From assembly GCA_028868825.1 (NCBI GenBank), contig JAGWTU010000018.1, positions 32,600 to 96,599 of the forward strand: a stretch of 64,000 nt of DNA, given 5' to 3'. The notes beneath the pieces are model-generated. The model did no database searches, had not been told where the DNA came from, and saw only the letters and a list, made by a program, of their open reading frames with translations. Position 1 is the stretch's first letter. Each line of letters opens with the position of its first letter. Shown piece after piece: positions 48,132-57,981 of the stretch. The stretch comes from Burkholderiales bacterium. Its GTDB lineage: Bacteria; Pseudomonadota; Gammaproteobacteria; Burkholderiales; Burkholderiaceae_C. Made by a program: the position numbers and the translations under genes.

Positions 48132-48758
48132 GTGGAGGAGCCGACGCGCGTCTTTCTGCTGCGCCATGGCCGCACGGCCTGGAACGCCGAATCGCGCATC
48201 CAGGGCCAGCTCGACATCCCGCTGGACGAGCAGGGCCGCTGGCAGGCCGCGCGGCTGGCGCAGGCGCTGGCCGGCGAGCCGCTGGCGGCGATCTACAGCA
48301 GTGATCTCGAACGCGCGCGCGAGACCGCGCGGCCGCTGGCCCTGGCCACCGGGCTCGCGCTGCAGACCGACGCCGCACTGCGCGAGCGCGCCTTCGGCCG
48401 CTTCGAGGGCGTGATCTACGCCGAGATCGAGGCGCGCTGGCCCGACGAGGCGCGGCGCTGGCGCGAGCGCGAGCCCGACTTCGGCCCTGGCGGCGGCGAG
48501 CCGCTGCGCCGCTTCTACGAGCGCAGCGTCGGTGCCGTGCAGCGCCTGGCCGCGGCGCACCCGGGGCAGGCGATCGCCGTCGTCGCCCATGGCGGCGTGC
48601 TCGATTGCCTGTACCGCGCCGCCAGTCGCATCGATCTGCAGGCGCCGCGCACCTGGCAGCTCGGCAACGCGGCGATCAACCGTCTGCTCTGGACCCCGCA
48701 GGGCCTGAGCCTGGTGGGCTGGAACGACGCCAGCCATCTCGAAGTCGAGCCAACCTAA
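48132..48758 (+). CDS. Histidine phosphatase (phosphoglycerate-mutase-like) family protein
   Basis: A 208-residue cytoplasmic enzyme of the histidine phosphatase superfamily. The phospho-His motif is LLRHGRTAWNAESRIQGQLD. Further motifs are IYSSDLERARETA, the acid region ALRERAFGRFEG, and the second His in VVAHGGVLDCLYRA. The fit is to the GpmB/CobC-like cofactor-independent phosphatases, and the substrate is open. The start is GTG at 48132. Its stop codon TAA forms the first bases of a sigma-28-like -35 element for the pilin operon. Confidence 0.88.
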   Translation: MEEPTRVFLLRHGRTAWNAESRIQGQLDIPLDEQGRWQAARLAQALAGEPLAAIYSSDLERARETARPLALATGLALQTDAALRERAFGRFEGVIYAEIEARWPDEARRWREREPDFGPGGGEPLRRFYERSVGAVQRLAAAHPGQAIAVVAHGGVLDCLYRAASRIDLQAPRTWQLGNAAINRLLWTPQGLSLVGWNDASHLEVEPT

Positions 48759-48782
48759 AGTTTGAGTTCGGGTGGTCGATAC
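48756..48782 (+). promoter_or_regulatory. Sigma-28 (FliA)-like promoter 1 before the pilin operon
   Basis: TAAAGTTT (48756-48763) is an exact match to the sigma-28 -35 consensus. It is followed by exactly 11 bases and GTCGATAC (48775-48782), which matches the -10 consensus GCCGATAA at 6 of 8. It overlaps the stop codon of the phosphatase gene and lies ~120 bases before fimT. Confidence 0.65.
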
Positions 48783-48812
48783 AAGACCACACACTTTGGC
48801 CTGCCCATCGGG

Positions 48813-48839
48813 TTCAGTTCGAGCGTCGGCGTCCGATAT
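48813..48839 (+). promoter_or_regulatory. Sigma-28 (FliA)-like promoter 2 before the pilin operon
   Basis: TTCAGTTC (48813-48820), then 11 bases, then TCCGATAT (48832-48839). The -10 half matches GCCGATAA at 6 of 8 and the -35 half matches TAAAGTTT at 5 of 8. It lies 57 bases downstream of the first such element and ~65 bases before fimT. Two elements with the same spacer in a 145-base gap make chance less likely. Confidence 0.55.
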
Positions 48840-48903
48840 CAAGGACGGATAGGTTGGGCCAGCGTCGTCCCGGCGCACCCGCCTGCCATGCAGGACGCTC
48901 CCC

Positions 48904-49422
48904 ATGAATCGACGAGGTCATCGTCTCCCGAGCCCAGGCTTCACGCTGATCGAGTTCCTGGTCACCGTGGCCGTGCTGGTCATCGTGCTCGGCATCGCGG
49001 CGCCGAATTTCGGCGTCTTCATCGCGCGCAACCAGGTCGCCGGCGTGAAGTCGGCCTTCGCCGCGTCGCTGGCGACCGCCCGCTCGGAGGCGGCGCGTTC
49101 GGGCAGCCAGGTGCTCGTCGTGGCCAGCGCCGGCGGCGCCGCCGGCAACGAGTTCGGCGGCGGCTGGGATGTCTACATCGACACCGACAACAACAGCCTC
49201 GTCGACGCCGCCGACACCCGCGTTCGTCACTACGAGGCGCTGCCCCCGGCGCTGACGCTGTCGGGCAACGCGCTGCTGGTCTTCAGCCCCAGCGGCTACC
49301 TGACGCCGGCGGCCAACAACGTCTACCGGCTGTGCCCCACCGACGGCTCGCCGGCCGGCTATTCGATCAGCATCGCCCCCAGCGGCACGACCTACGCGGG
49401 CGCGATCAACAACTGCCCATGA
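48904..49422 (+). CDS. fimT: Type IV minor pilin, GspH/FimT family
   Basis: A 172-residue prepilin. The leader ends PSPG, with the cleavage site before FTLIEFLVTVAVLVIVLGIAAPNF, including Glu5 of the mature protein. The C-terminal part has the GspH domain, with DVYIDTDNN and paired cysteines near the end (LCPTDG and NNCP). FimT/FimU pilins belong to the priming complex at the pilus tip; FimT-type pilins have also been linked to DNA uptake. It is the first gene of a seven-gene operon and its stop overlaps pilV (ATGA). Confidence 0.9.
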   Translation: MNRRGHRLPSPGFTLIEFLVTVAVLVIVLGIAAPNFGVFIARNQVAGVKSAFAASLATARSEAARSGSQVLVVASAGGAAGNEFGGGWDVYIDTDNNSLVDAADTRVRHYEALPPALTLSGNALLVFSPSGYLTPAANNVYRLCPTDGSPAGYSISIAPSGTTYAGAINNCP

Positions 49423-49925
49423 TGATGAAAGCGCACCCCGCCCATCCCCGCCGTGCGCGCGGCATCGCGCTGTTCGAGGCGCTGATCGCCGTGCTGCTGC
49501 TGTCGCTCTCGGCGCTGGCCTATGCGGCGCTGCAGATGCGCGGCCTGTCGACGAATTCGAGCGCGATGTGGCGCAGCAAGGCCGTGCAGCTGGCGCAGGA
49601 GATGGCCGACCGCATGCGTGCCAACCAGGTCGGCGTCGGCGCCGGCGCCTACCAGAACCTGCTCGCGCCGGCCGCCGCACCGGTCTGCGGGGTGGGTTCG
49701 GCGTGCACCCCGACGCAGGTGGCGAAGGCGGACTACAGCGCCTGGAGCGCCGAGATCGCGCTGGCGTTGCCCGGCGGCACCGGCATCGTCTGCCTCGACG
49801 GCACGCCCGACGACGGCAGCGCTGCGGCGCCGGCCTGCGACGGCGCCGCCGGCACCTACGCGATCAAGCTCTTCTGGACCGAGCGCGGCGTCGATTCGCG
49901 CGTGGCGATGGAGCTGCGGCCGTGA
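49419..49925 (+). CDS. pilV: Type IV minor pilin PilV
   Basis: A 168-residue prepilin. A basic leader (HPRRARG) is followed by IALFEALIAVLLLSLSALAYAALQMRGL, with Glu5 kept. The body has ERMR-like MADRMRANQ, a hallmark of PilV, and cysteines VCGVGSAC. With FimU/FimT, PilW and PilX it builds the tip complex that starts pilus assembly. It overlaps fimT by four bases and ends in GTGATG, which also provides the pilW start. Confidence 0.9.
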   Translation: MMMKAHPAHPRRARGIALFEALIAVLLLSLSALAYAALQMRGLSTNSSAMWRSKAVQLAQEMADRMRANQVGVGAGAYQNLLAPAAAPVCGVGSACTPTQVAKADYSAWSAEIALALPGGTGIVCLDGTPDDGSAAAPACDGAAGTYAIKLFWTERGVDSRVAMELRP

Positions 49926-50968
49926 TGTCGCCGGCACCGCGCCGCGGCCGCGGCATGACGCTGATCGAGCTGCTCGTCGGCATGGCGATCGGCCTCTTCC
50001 TCGTGCTCGTGATGGGCTCCGTCTACCTCGGCAGCAAGGGCACCTTCAACGCCCAGGAATCGACGGCGCGGCTGCAGGAGAACGCCCGCTACGCCGTCGA
50101 CCTGCTCAGCGCCGACCTGCGCATGAGCGGCTTCCGCGGCTGCGCCGGGCAGGTCGGCGGCGTCGGCAAGCTGACGAACCAGCTCCAGGGCCCGCTGACG
50201 ACACTGACGAACTTCGGCCAGGGCGTGGCCGGCTCGCACAACGTCGGCGGCGCCTGGTCGCCCGGGCTCGACGCCAGCATCGGGGCACTCGCGCCGAACG
50301 CCGCGGGCGACGTGCTGACCGTCTACCGCTCGTTCGGCGGCGCCTGGGCACTGACCGCCGACATGACGACCCCGACCGACGACCTGCAGGTCACGCCGAG
50401 CGCCAACTTCAACACCGGCGACCTCCTCGTCGTCGGCGACTGCAACGCCTCTTCGGTGATCCAGATCACCAACGCGAACCCCGCCGCGACGGGGACGATC
50501 GCGCATGCCGCCGGGGCGGCCGGCGTCGTGCCGGGCGTCTCGACCTCGAGCCTCGACCGCGACTACCTGCAGGATGCAGTCGTCTACCGCGTGCAGGCCG
50601 TGACCTATTACCTCGCGCCGAGCCTGCGCCAGCCCGGCGCGCTGGCGCTGTGGAGCTCGGCGACGCCGGCGTACACGGCGGGGCCGCAGCCGATCGAACT
50701 CGTCACCGGCGTCGATCGCCTGCTCGTCACCTACGGTCTGGACACCAACGCCGACCGCGCCGCCGACCTTTTCGTCACCGCCGACAACGTCGTCGACTGG
50801 ACCCAGGTCGTCAGTGCGCGGCTCGAGCTGCTGCTGTCCAGCCCCGACGCCAATACCGCCACGACGCCCCAGCCCTACACCTTCGCCGGCGTCGTCACGA
50901 CGCCCAACGACCGGCGGCTGCGTACCGTCGTCTCGCTCGTCAGCTCGCTGCGCAACAACGTGCCATGA
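49925..50968 (+). CDS. pilW: Type IV minor pilin PilW
   Basis: A 347-residue prepilin, large as is usual for PilW. The leader ends RRGRG before MTLIELLVGMAIGLFLVLVMGSVY. It is followed by NARYAVDLLSADLRMSGFRGCAG, typical of PilW. The long C-terminal beta-rich region ends in VVSLVSSLRNNVP. It is a tip-complex pilin. The ATG at 49925 shares one base with the pilV stop; the GTG three bases before it is an alternative. Confidence 0.9.
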   Translation: MSPAPRRGRGMTLIELLVGMAIGLFLVLVMGSVYLGSKGTFNAQESTARLQENARYAVDLLSADLRMSGFRGCAGQVGGVGKLTNQLQGPLTTLTNFGQGVAGSHNVGGAWSPGLDASIGALAPNAAGDVLTVYRSFGGAWALTADMTTPTDDLQVTPSANFNTGDLLVVGDCNASSVIQITNANPAATGTIAHAAGAAGVVPGVSTSSLDRDYLQDAVVYRVQAVTYYLAPSLRQPGALALWSSATPAYTAGPQPIELVTGVDRLLVTYGLDTNADRAADLFVTADNVVDWTQVVSARLELLLSSPDANTATTPQPYTFAGVVTTPNDRRLRTVVSLVSSLRNNVP

Positions 50969-51531
50969 ACCACCGCCGTATCCGCGCCGAACGCGGCGTG
51001 ACGCTGATCGCGATCCTGCTGATGATGCTGGCGCTGGCCTTCCTCGGCCTGGGCGCGATGAACAGCTCGGTGCTGCAGGAGCACATGGCCGGCAACGCGC
51101 GCGACAAGAACGTCGCGATGCAGGCCGCCGAGGCCGCGCTGCGCGACGCCGCGGCCGACATCGAGGCCAACCTCGGCACCGCCGGCTTCAGCTACGGCTG
51201 CGCCAACGGCCTGTGCCTGCCGCCGTCGATGCCGGCCAGCGGCGCGACGTCGGCGCCGGTCTGGACGACGCTGAACTGGGCCGCGAACTCGCGCGCCTAC
51301 GGCAGCGCCACCGGTGCAGCGGCGCTCGTCGGGCCCGACAACGTGGCCCTCGCGGCGCAGCCGCAATACGTCATCGAGCTGCTGCCGCAGCTCATCCCCG
51401 GCGCCGGCGAAGGCGGGTGTTCCACCTGCGCGCCGTCGCTCACCGGGCAACCCTACCGCATCACGGTGCGGGCCTTCGGCGCGCGGTCTTCGACCGTCGT
51501 GATTCTTCAATCCACCTACATCAAGCAATGA
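50965..51531 (+). CDS. pilX: Type IV minor pilin PilX
   Basis: A 188-residue prepilin-like protein. The basic leader ends RAERG before VTLIAILLMMLALAFLGLGAM. Position 5 of the mature protein is Ala rather than Glu, as often in PilX. The segment NARDKNVAMQAAEAALRDAAADIE is the PilX N-terminal signature. Two close cysteines (GCSTC) and a further pair (GCANGLC) suggest disulfides. It sits directly before pilY1, and the stop/start overlap is ATGA. Confidence 0.88.
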   Translation: MNHRRIRAERGVTLIAILLMMLALAFLGLGAMNSSVLQEHMAGNARDKNVAMQAAEAALRDAAADIEANLGTAGFSYGCANGLCLPPSMPASGATSAPVWTTLNWAANSRAYGSATGAAALVGPDNVALAAQPQYVIELLPQLIPGAGEGGCSTCAPSLTGQPYRITVRAFGARSSTVVILQSTYIKQ

Positions 51532-54500
51532 AACCCATGCTGACCCTTGCCCGGCGCGCTGCGCTCGGCGCCGCAGCCGGCCTGCTGCCCCTGATGGCCC
51601 TGGGTGGCCCCCTCAACCTGAGCCAGGCGCCGCTGTATCTGTCGACCCTGGTCAAGCCCAACGTGCTGATCGTGCTCGACAACTCGGAGTCGATGGACGG
51701 CACGATGGCCGGCCAGCTCATCGCCGGCAACGATCCGTCGACGCGCGGCAACACGGCGCGCACCGTGATCCGCAACGCCATCACCGCCTTCCAGACCTCG
51801 TTCAACTGGGGCCTGGAGACCTTCGGCCTGTCCGACGGGCCCTGGCTGCTGACGACCTACGCGTACTACTTCGGCAACGACCAGCAGGTGGTCTATACGA
51901 ACGATTGCGTGGGCGGCATCTCGGTGAGCAACGGCGGCCTGCGCTGCGTCGCCAACCCCGAGCCGGCGGTCAATGGGTTCAACTTCATCACCTACCAGTT
52001 CACCGGCGACGATCCCGAGATCAACGACGTGCTTTATGCCGGGTTCTATGGCAACCAGCTCTACGGCATCGGCGTGCCGGGATCGACGAACTACTGGGTG
52101 TATGCGAACCACCTCGCGACCACCGGCTGGGCGAGCACCGACTTTAAGAACCAGCAGGGCGGCGCTCCCTGGGGATTCACGCCCACCGATGCCGGCTACC
52201 TGCCGCAGACGCCGCCGAACGACCGCATGTTCTGGCTGCTGCGCGCCTGGGGCTATTACGCCGACATCACCGGCATGGGCCAGCTGCTGCAGCCGGTGGC
52301 GCCGAGCAGCAACGCGCAGATCAGCGCGCTGATGAAGTACCTGGGCAACGAGACCAACGGTGCCAACGGCGAGATCAAGAACGCGGCCGTGTTCACGCCG
52401 CTGTCGGGATCGCTGCAGACCGCCAAGAGCTACTACGGCGGCCAGCTCGCCGGCAACTCGAGCCCGATCAGCGCCTCCTGCCAACGCAGCTTCGTGCTGC
52501 TCGCCACCGACGGCAACCCGACCGGGCAGACCAACGGCCAGATGTGGTCGCTGGCGCAGCAGAACACCACTTTCAACGCGGCGACCAACAGCTGGACGTA
52601 CTCCACGGCGGCCAACGACGTCTTCAACAGCGTCACCGGTCTGCGCTCGGTCGGCTTGAATGGCAACAACTACGACATCCAGACCTACGTCGTCGGGCTC
52701 GGCGACACGGTGGCCAACCCCGCTTCGGTGGCGACGCTGAACCAGATCGCCAACCTCGGCGGCACCAGCCAGGCCTATCTGGCGTCGAACCAGGCCGCGC
52801 TGGCGGCGGCTTTCAACTCGATCAGCGTCGACATCGTCGCCAAGACCTCGGCGGCGTCGGCGGTGTCGGTCAATTCGGGCGCCTGGAACAACGGCACCAA
52901 CCTCTACCAGGGCCGCTTCAACAGCGGCGACTGGTCGGGGCAGCTGCTGGAGTACCCGATCCTCGGCTCCGGCGCGGTGGGCGCCAACGCGACCTGGGAC
53001 GCCGGCCAACTGCTGAACGCGAACAGCTGGAACAACGGCCGCCAGATCCTGACCTACAAGGCCTCGGCGGCCGCGGGCTCGCGCGGCGTGCCGTTCCGCT
53101 GGCCGGCGAATCCGGCGGCGCCGCAAGCCGGCGAGATCGATGCGGGCATGGTCACGGCGCTGAACACCTCGATGTCCGGCGTGGTCGACGGCTACGGTTC
53201 GCAACGCCTGGCCTGGTTGCGCGGCAACACGGCGCAGGAACTGCGCAACTGCAACGGCTGCGCGGCGCCGACCTTCCGCAACCGTGCCTCGAGCGTGCTG
53301 GGCGACATCGTCAACTCGGCGCCGCTGTACATCGGCGGCCCCAGCAGCAGCTACCGCGACAACATCGCCGGCGTGCCGTACAGCACTTATGCCGCGACGC
53401 GGCGATCGCAGACGCCGATGATCTTCGTCGGCGCCAACGACGGCATGCTGCATGCCTTCAACGCCAATACCGGCGCCGAGGTCTTCGCCTATGTGCCCTG
53501 GGCCGTGCGCAACCGGCTCTCGGCGCTGCCCGATCCGGCCTACGCCCACCTGTACACGGTCGACGGCTCGCCGTCGGTCTTCGACGCCTACTACGAAGGG
53601 GCCTGGCACAGCCTGCTGATCAGCGGCATGAACGCCGGTGCGAAGGGCCTGTTCGCGCTCGACGTCACGAATGCGGCCGCGGTCACCGAAGCCAACGGCG
53701 CGTCGGTGCCGCGCTGGGAGATCGACGGCAGCGATGGCGACGTCGGCTACATCTTCGGCAAGCCGGTGCTGGTGCCGTTGCGCGACGGCAGCTGGCGCGT
53801 GCTCGTCGGCAACGGCTACAACAGCAGCAACGGGCATGCCGTGCTGTTGATGATCGACGTGCAGACCGGCGCGATCAGCCGCATCGACACGCTCGCCGGC
53901 AGCGCGGCATCGCCCAACGGCCTGTCGGGCCTGGTGACGGTGAGCAAGTCCGGCAACGGCATCGTCGACTATGTCTACGCCGGCGATCTCAACGGCAATC
54001 TCTGGAAATTCGACCTCAGCTCGGCGTCGTCGCAGAACTGGAAGGTCGGCTACGGCAACGCCGCCGCGCCGCTGCCGCTGTTCACGACGGCCGCGGGCCA
54101 GCCGATCACCGGGCGCCCCGACGTCACGCTGAACGCAGCCGGCCAGTACCTGATCGTCTTCGGCACCGGCCGCTACATCGACACCTCGGACACCGCGGCG
54201 GGCGCGCAGCAGGCGCTGTACGGCGTCGTCGACGGCGGCGCGCCGGTGGCGATGGGCAGCCTGGAGGTGCAGACGATAGACACCACCTCGGTCGCCAACA
54301 GCAACACCTGGCGGCTGACGACGCACGCGGTTGGCCCCTCGACCGACGGCATCACGCTGGCGGGCGACAACCAGATCTCGGTCAGCCAGTACAACTCGGG
54401 CAAGGGCGGCTGGGTGCTGACGCTGCCGGCGGGCGGTGAACGCGTCGTCGCCGACGCGACGATCCGCTACGGTCGCGTCACGTTCTCGAGCCTGGTGCCC

Positions 54501-54806
54501 TCGACGGTGGTCTGCAGCTCGGGCGGCACGGGCTGGCTGACGACGCTGGACGTGCTGACGGGCAACCGCTCGCCGGCCTTCGACGTCAACGGCGACGGCA
54601 CGGTCAACGGCAACGATCTCGTGCTGGGGATGACGCCGTCGAGCGTGCAGATCGGCTCGATCCCCGCCGCGGCGACGACGATCCGCGGGCAGAACCGCCA
54701 TTACGACAACAACCTCATCAACACCTCGGGCGGCACCGTCGTGCCCATCGAGACGCTGGGCAACCAGAAGAACTCGGGCCGCGCGAGCTGGGAGCAGATC
54801 AAATGA
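51528..54806 (+). CDS. pilY1: Type IV pilus tip adhesin/assembly factor PilY1
   Basis: A 1092-residue exported protein with a signal peptide (about 1-27). It has a von Willebrand A-type region with a metal site Asp51-x-Ser53-x-Ser55 (VLDNSESMDG) and SFVLLATDGNPTG. A C-terminal beta-propeller follows (SVLGDIVNSAPLYIGGP, IFVGANDGMLHAFNANTG, YIFGKPVLVPL, YVYAGDLNGNLWKFDL). Near the C-terminus DVNGDGTVNGNDL is an EF-hand/dockerin-type calcium loop. PilY1 sits at the pilus tip and controls extension, adhesion and surface sensing. Its length is typical (about 1100-1200). It overlaps the genes on both sides by four bases. Confidence 0.93.
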   Translation: MKPMLTLARRAALGAAAGLLPLMALGGPLNLSQAPLYLSTLVKPNVLIVLDNSESMDGTMAGQLIAGNDPSTRGNTARTVIRNAITAFQTSFNWGLETFGLSDGPWLLTTYAYYFGNDQQVVYTNDCVGGISVSNGGLRCVANPEPAVNGFNFITYQFTGDDPEINDVLYAGFYGNQLYGIGVPGSTNYWVYANHLATTGWASTDFKNQQGGAPWGFTPTDAGYLPQTPPNDRMFWLLRAWGYYADITGMGQLLQPVAPSSNAQISALMKYLGNETNGANGEIKNAAVFTPLSGSLQTAKSYYGGQLAGNSSPISASCQRSFVLLATDGNPTGQTNGQMWSLAQQNTTFNAATNSWTYSTAANDVFNSVTGLRSVGLNGNNYDIQTYVVGLGDTVANPASVATLNQIANLGGTSQAYLASNQAALAAAFNSISVDIVAKTSAASAVSVNSGAWNNGTNLYQGRFNSGDWSGQLLEYPILGSGAVGANATWDAGQLLNANSWNNGRQILTYKASAAAGSRGVPFRWPANPAAPQAGEIDAGMVTALNTSMSGVVDGYGSQRLAWLRGNTAQELRNCNGCAAPTFRNRASSVLGDIVNSAPLYIGGPSSSYRDNIAGVPYSTYAATRRSQTPMIFVGANDGMLHAFNANTGAEVFAYVPWAVRNRLSALPDPAYAHLYTVDGSPSVFDAYYEGAWHSLLISGMNAGAKGLFALDVTNAAAVTEANGASVPRWEIDGSDGDVGYIFGKPVLVPLRDGSWRVLVGNGYNSSNGHAVLLMIDVQTGAISRIDTLAGSAASPNGLSGLVTVSKSGNGIVDYVYAGDLNGNLWKFDLSSASSQNWKVGYGNAAAPLPLFTTAAGQPITGRPDVTLNAAGQYLIVFGTGRYIDTSDTAAGAQQALYGVVDGGAPVAMGSLEVQTIDTTSVANSNTWRLTTHAVGPSTDGITLAGDNQISVSQYNSGKGGWVLTLPAGGERVVADATIRYGRVTFSSLVPSTVVCSSGGTGWLTTLDVLTGNRSPAFDVNGDGTVNGNDLVLGMTPSSVQIGSIPAAATTIRGQNRHYDNNLINTSGGTVVPIETLGNQKNSGRASWEQIK

Positions 54807-55210
54807 AGCACATGTCGACCGAAATCATCGGCGGTGCCGCCGCCGTGCTGCTGGCGCTGGCGGCGGGAACCGCGCAGGCGATGGCCGTGCGCGCGGGCAG
54901 CGCGCCGGCGGCGCCCGCGACGGCCGAGCTGGGCCACCGCAGCGCCCGCGTCACCGCGCCGGCGCCGGGATCGCAGCCGACGCTCACCAGCGGCGTCATC
55001 AGCGCCGTCGACACGGCGCACGGCACGATCACGATCGCCGGACACGCGATCGCGCTGCACGGCAAACAGCTGCGCGTGATGTCCGACAACAAGGGCGGCC
55101 GCACGAGCGCCGCGGCGCTGCGCCCGGGCACGCGCGTGCGCTACGCGCTCGAGCCCGGCCAGGGCGAAGGCCGCAAGATCGTCCTCATCTATGTCGAGGC
55201 CGGCCAATGA
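54803..55210 (+). CDS. Small exported protein between pilY1 and pilE (position of pilY2)
   Basis: A 135-residue protein with a signal peptide (about 8-26, ending AQA) and an Ala/Pro-rich linker. The ~75-residue beta-rich domain has LTSGVISAVDTAHGTITIAGHAIALHG and LRPGTRVRYALEPG. I do not recognise the family with confidence; it looks like a small OB- or barrel-like fold. In Pseudomonas the gene at this place is pilY2, a small protein of unclear role, but no similarity can be shown here. Overlaps of four bases at both ends tie it to pilY1 and pilE. Confidence 0.8.
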   Translation: MKHMSTEIIGGAAAVLLALAAGTAQAMAVRAGSAPAAPATAELGHRSARVTAPAPGSQPTLTSGVISAVDTAHGTITIAGHAIALHGKQLRVMSDNKGGRTSAAALRPGTRVRYALEPGQGEGRKIVLIYVEAGQ

Positions 55211-55650
55211 AGTCGCGCTGCCGCTCGCGCCAGCGCGGCTTCACGCTCATCGAGCTGATGGTCGCGGTGGCGGTGATCGGCGTGCTGGGCGCGGTTGCCT
55301 ATCCGAGCTATCTGGGCCAGATCGCGAAGTCGCGGCGCTCCGATGCCAAATCGGCGCTGCTGGCGACGGCGCAGTCGCTCGAGCGCTACTACAGCGAACG
55401 CTCGACCTACGCCGGCGCGACGCTGGGTGCGGGCTGCCCTGGCAACGCCGCCGCGCCGTCCTGCGTCGCCCCGGCCGCGTCGGGCAACGGCTTCTACACG
55501 ATCGCCATCACGGCCCAGTCCGCCGCCGGCTTCACGATCCAGGCCACGCCGACGGGTACGCAGGCGGGCGATGCCTGCGGCAGCTACACCTACGACCAGA
55601 CGGGAACCAAGGGCGTCACCGGGGCGCTGGCGGCGGCTAGCTGCTGGTGA
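55207..55650 (+). CDS. pilE: Type IV minor pilin PilE
   Basis: A 147-residue prepilin. The leader ends SRQRG before FTLIELMVAVAVIGVLGAVAYPSYLGQIAKSRRSDAKSALLATAQSLERYYSE, the standard PilE start. The C-terminal part has three cysteines (GAGCPG, PSCVAP and DACGS) and ends AASCW. It is the last gene of the minor pilin operon. It overlaps the preceding small gene by four bases and ends 33 bases from the convergent ruvB gene. Confidence 0.9.
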   Translation: MKSRCRSRQRGFTLIELMVAVAVIGVLGAVAYPSYLGQIAKSRRSDAKSALLATAQSLERYYSERSTYAGATLGAGCPGNAAAPSCVAPAASGNGFYTIAITAQSAAGFTIQATPTGTQAGDACGSYTYDQTGTKGVTGALAAASCW

Positions 55651-55654
55651 GCGC

Positions 55655-55683
55655 GCGCTAGAAGAGTTCGTCGGCGCTGCGCG

Positions 55684-55710
<27 letters not shown>
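55655..55710. repeat. 26-bp tandem duplication of the ruvB 3' end
   Basis: Copy 1 (55655-55680) and copy 2 (55681-55706, which holds the true ruvB stop) are identical except for two bases. Both changes fall in the same leucine codon (CTC versus TTG on the minus strand) and are synonymous. Each copy would encode ...SADELF-stop. The extra copy lies just after the ruvB stop, within the gap to pilE. Confidence 0.85.
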
Positions 55711-56739
<1,029 letters not shown>

Positions 56740-56822
56740 CGGCGGATTATGACCAGCGCCCCATCGCCGCCGGCGGCCCTGGCGCACAATTCCCGCCATC
56801 CAGGCTCACCCCCGAGGCAGAC

Positions 56823-57290
56823 ATGAAAAGAATCATTCCCCGTTGGCCCACGGCCGCCGCCGCGCTGCTGCTGGCGGTCGCGGCGCAGGCCGGCACCGCG
56901 ATCCGCGTCGAGGGCGCTTGGGCGCGGCCGACGGTGCAGGGTCAGTCGGGCGGCGGCGGCTTCGTGACCATCGTCGGCGGCGACCAGGCCGACCGGCTGC
57001 TGGGCGCCAGCGCCGGGGTCTCGAAGGTGGTGGAACTGCACGCGATGGAGATGGAAGGCAACGTGATGCGCATGCACGCGATCCCGGCCGTCGACATCCC
57101 GGCCGGCGCCACGGTGCGGCTGGCGCCGGGCAGGAACCACGTGATGTTCCTGGGCCTGACGAAGACGCTGAAGAAGGGCGATCATTTCCCGCTCACGCTG
57201 CGCTTCGAGAAGGCCGGCGAGGTCAAGGTCGAGATGCAGGTGATGAACGAACCCGCCGCGGCCGAGAAGGCGACGATGAAGGCGCATTGA
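56823..57290 (+). CDS. Periplasmic copper chaperone PCu(A)C
   Basis: A 155-residue exported copper-binding protein that delivers Cu(I) to cytochrome oxidase. The signal peptide covers about 1-24 (ending AQAGT). The domain begins IRVEGAWARPTVQGQSGGGGFVTI. The copper ligands H-x(n)-M and H-x-M are in VELHAMEMEGNVMRMH and LAPGRNHVMFLGL. A His/Met-poor C-terminal tail ends the protein. It lies inverted between ruvB and ruvA with small gaps, so it has its own promoter. No cytochrome oxidase genes are near. Confidence 0.92.
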   Translation: MKRIIPRWPTAAAALLLAVAAQAGTAIRVEGAWARPTVQGQSGGGGFVTIVGGDQADRLLGASAGVSKVVELHAMEMEGNVMRMHAIPAVDIPAGATVRLAPGRNHVMFLGLTKTLKKGDHFPLTLRFEKAGEVKVEMQVMNEPAAAEKATMKAH

Positions 57291-57297
57291 TCAGCGC

Positions 57298-57873
57298 TCA
57301 GCGATTCAGCGCCTTGAGCGCTTGCTTGATGCCGTCGGAAACGCCGATGCCCGCAGGCAGCGCCTTCAGCGCCGCCTGCGCCTCGCGGTCGCTGTAGCCC
57401 AGCGCCTGCAGCGCCTGGGCGATGTCGGCCTGATCGTCGCCGAGCGCGGCGCCCGCCGGCACGGCGAGGTCGGCACCGAGCTTGCCCTTGAGTTCGAGCA
57501 GCAGCCGCTCGGCGGTCTTCTTGCCGATGCCCGGCACCTTGACCAGCCGCGCGCCGTCCTGGCGCGTCACCGCCTGCGCGAGTTCGGTCACGCTCAGCCC
57601 GCTGAGGATCGCCAGCGCCGTGCGCGGGCCGACACCGCTGATCTTGATCAGCTCGGTGAAGGTGGCGCGCTCGGCCGCGGTGAGGAAGCCGTAGAGCAGT
57701 TGCGCGTCCTCGCGCACGACGAGGTGCGTGAGCAGCGTCACCGTCTCGCCCAGCGCGGGCAGGTTGTAGAAGGTGCTCATCGGCACGCTGATCTCGTAGC
57801 CGACGCCGTGGACGTCGACCAGCACCTGCGGCGGCGTCTTCTCGACGAGCTGGCCGTGGATGCGGCCGATCAC
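57298..57873 (-). CDS. ruvA: Holliday junction DNA helicase subunit RuvA
   Basis: A 191-residue junction-binding protein, the partner of RuvB. The N-terminal OB fold starts [28 protein letters not shown]. The helix-hairpin-helix repeats are in [18 protein letters not shown] and [20 protein letters not shown]. The C-terminal RuvB-binding domain ends [23 protein letters not shown]. Length agrees with the family. No ruvC is adjacent. It converges on the copper-chaperone gene with a 7-base gap and is divergent from the DUF4197 gene. Confidence 0.97.
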   Translation of the reverse strand: MIGRIHGQLVEKTPPQVLVDVHGVGYEISVPMSTFYNLPALGETVTLLTHLVVREDAQLLYGFLTAAERATFTELIKISGVGPRTALAILSGLSVTELAQAVTRQDGARLVKVPGIGKKTAERLLLELKGKLGADLAVPAGAALGDDQADIAQALQALGYSDREAQAALKALPAGIGVSDGIKQALKALNR

Positions 57874-57981
57874 GCGCCGGCCCCTGCTTGCGGCCGGCTC
57901 GTGGGGCGGCTAGCGTGGCTAAACTGCGCCGCCGGCGGTCGCCGGCAGGCGTTCATTTTCGGCAAGCAAAGGATGATCATC

